Positions 13,083 to 13,185 of a stretch of DNA of 13,185 bases are shown piece by piece (the stretch's first letter is position 1; each line of letters starts with the position of its first letter). Origin of the DNA: Candidatus Desantisiibacteriota bacterium. GTDB taxonomy: Bacteria > UBA9089 > CG2-30-40-21. The stretch is taken from positions 1 through 13,185 of the forward strand of contig JACQYP010000019.1 in the NCBI GenBank assembly GCA_016208205.1. Direction: 5' to 3'. Position numbers and translations under genes: made by a program. The notes under the pieces were generated by a model, which was given only the letters and a program-made list of their open reading frames with translations, ran no database searches and had not been told where the DNA came from.

Positions 13083-13185
13083 GTCTTTTTTTTGATTGTC
13101 TGAATATTCGATATAAGCAACTGATGAGTTTTTCATCTATTGATATCCAATCAAAGCGGGAACTTGATTCTCAGAAAAAAAGTTA
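13083..13185. other. Window-edge non-coding stretch
   Basis: I see no gene here. An inverted pair TTTGATTG (13091-13098) and CAATCAAA (13148-13155) encloses a small GATGA/TCATC hairpin (13123-13137). Together with the preceding features, the 355 bases from 12831 to the edge are non-coding. Confidence 0.5.

Overview
The window is a chromosomal housekeeping segment from an AT-leaning (roughly 40 % G+C by eye) uncultured-looking bacterium. The gene content and order (ffh, rpsP, khpA, trmD, rplS, rnhB, yraN, comM) are widely conserved in bacteria, so they do not fix the phylum. The dense palindromic intergenic repeats resemble those seen in cyanobacteria and many environmental metagenome-derived genomes. 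I cannot name a taxon with confidence.

Layout. Bases 1-213 hold the start of a leftward hisC. It diverges from a rightward diguanylate cyclase gene (361-1965) that has a near-consensus promoter and a hairpin in its leader. From 13185 down to 2143 all genes read leftward: ffh, a 5'-truncated rpsP, khpA, trmD, rplS, rnhB, yraN, comM, a secreted alanine-rich coiled-coil protein, HU, miaB, a membrane-anchored lytic transglycosylase and pgsA. The ffh end serves translation and protein targeting: SRP GTPase, ribosomal proteins, tRNA m1G37 methylation and a KH RNA chaperone. The middle holds nucleic acid maintenance genes (rnhB, yraN, comM, HU). The left end combines tRNA thiomethylation, cell-wall turnover, phospholipid synthesis and c-di-GMP signalling. 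Tight junctions (ATGA, TAATG, TAA-TTG) mark translational coupling at miaB/slt, rnhB/yraN and khpA/trmD. rimM, often found between khpA and trmD, is missing.

The unusual content is between, and partly inside, the genes. Nearly every intergenic gap longer than 40 bases is filled by a palindrome whose arms have a 7-base period. The heptamer sequence differs from gap to gap, but the architecture is the same, and most copies abut the preceding stop codon. A different palindrome with a roughly 10-base period (11421-11500) sits where the first ~18 codons of rpsP should be, so S16 as encoded here lacks its N-terminus. Two further palindromes lie inside reading frames: one adds about 11 residues to the MiaB TRAM domain, and one lies in a C-terminal extension of RNase HII. 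The HU-miaB gap holds two sequences that look like degenerate type I-C CRISPR repeats around a hairpin. Upstream of ffh, a strong promoter is followed by a ~113-base region whose ends pair, a candidate structured RNA.
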